Part shown: positions 5,252-5,333 of the stretch, piece after piece
Layout of the letters: every line of letters begins with the position of its first letter
Position numbering within the stretch: the first letter of the stretch is position 1
DNA from: an uncultured Bacteroides sp.
GTDB taxonomy: Bacteria > Bacteroidota > Bacteroidia > Bacteroidales > Bacteroidaceae
NCBI GenBank assembly: GCA_959606905.1
Contig: CAUHML010000205.1
Location: 1-5,333 of the forward strand
DNA: 5,333 nt
Direction of reading: 5' to 3'
The notes under the pieces: model-generated
The model's input: the letters and a program-made list of their open reading frames with translations, nothing else
Databases searched by the model: none
Told to the model about the DNA's origin: nothing
Translations under genes and position numbers: made by a program

Positions 5252-5333
5252 CCTCTTTTTGTACCGCCATTGTTCCTCAAAGCGTCCAAAAGCCTGTTTT
5301 ATAATGGCAAAAGATAATTCCTTGACAACTATC
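5237..5333 (-). CDS. C-terminal end of an unrecognised protein, partial
   Basis: The gene runs off the right edge; only its last 31 residues and the TGA stop (5237-5239) are seen. The visible sequence starts IVVKELSFAIIKQAFGRFEE and ends QWRYKKRKNEL. It reads like a helical, strongly basic C-terminus with amphipathic spacing, which is common in DNA-binding proteins and in transposase tails, but I do not recognise it. The frame is supported by its protein-like composition and by a terminator-like hairpin at the stop codon. It points in the same direction as the lipoprotein operon but is separated from it by about 316 bases and a separate promoter box. Confidence 0.45.
   Translation of the reverse strand, partial: IVVKELSFAIIKQAFGRFEEQWRYKKRKNEL

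Overview
The window looks like Bacteroidales DNA, probably Bacteroides or Parabacteroides. The evidence is low GC, an outer-membrane beta-barrel receptor with a carboxypeptidase-regulatory-like N-terminal domain, lipoproteins with short lipoboxes (one followed by an acidic surface-export-like signal), an arm-domain tyrosine integrase fragment, and two minus-strand TAnnTTTG boxes of the Bacteroidetes -7 type. Nearly everything is on the minus strand. No housekeeping genes are visible, and the mix of a broken integrase, an RteC-like protein and short gene fragments suggests an accessory or mobile-element-derived region.

Layout, left to right. Positions 1-199 hold no gene I can support. Positions 200-484 (+) encode only the arm-binding N-terminus of a tyrosine integrase; the core-binding and catalytic domains are absent, and the reading frame ends inside a terminator belonging to the opposite strand. 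Positions 533-1176 (-) hold a protein of about 214 residues that resembles RteC at its C-terminus and is split into two frames at a run of nine A. Positions 1185-3503 (-) encode a 772-residue outer-membrane beta-barrel (TonB-dependent-type) receptor, 8 bases upstream of the RteC-like gene, so the two form an apparent operon ending at the terminator at 475-507.

The most interesting part is the roughly 200-nt leader of that operon. A minus-strand -7 box (3717-3724) is followed by a 16-codon ORF (3642-3692, MSSIRCALARTFRIRA). Three nucleotides after its stop comes a perfect 10-bp hairpin (11 bp with one more A-T pair), then a 7-bp GC-rich hairpin. An outer stem pairs the last codons of the small ORF with bases just after the second hairpin, and a competing stem uses overlapping bases. 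This is the architecture expected of leader-peptide attenuation, but no function has been shown.

The right part, also minus strand, is a second apparent operon: a probable surface lipoprotein resembling the DUF5036 family (4192-4920) and a small lipoprotein (3830-4177) with an odd C-terminus. Three bases later an ATG with an ideal Shine-Dalgarno opens a 52-codon frame that looks like the start of a truncated gene. This operon has a 5' region of about 250 nt (4921-5189) containing a long imperfect inverted repeat (about 5000-5118) and a 35-codon ORF overlapping the lipoprotein start. The window ends inside the C-terminus of another minus-strand gene (5237-5333), with a terminator hairpin at its stop codon.
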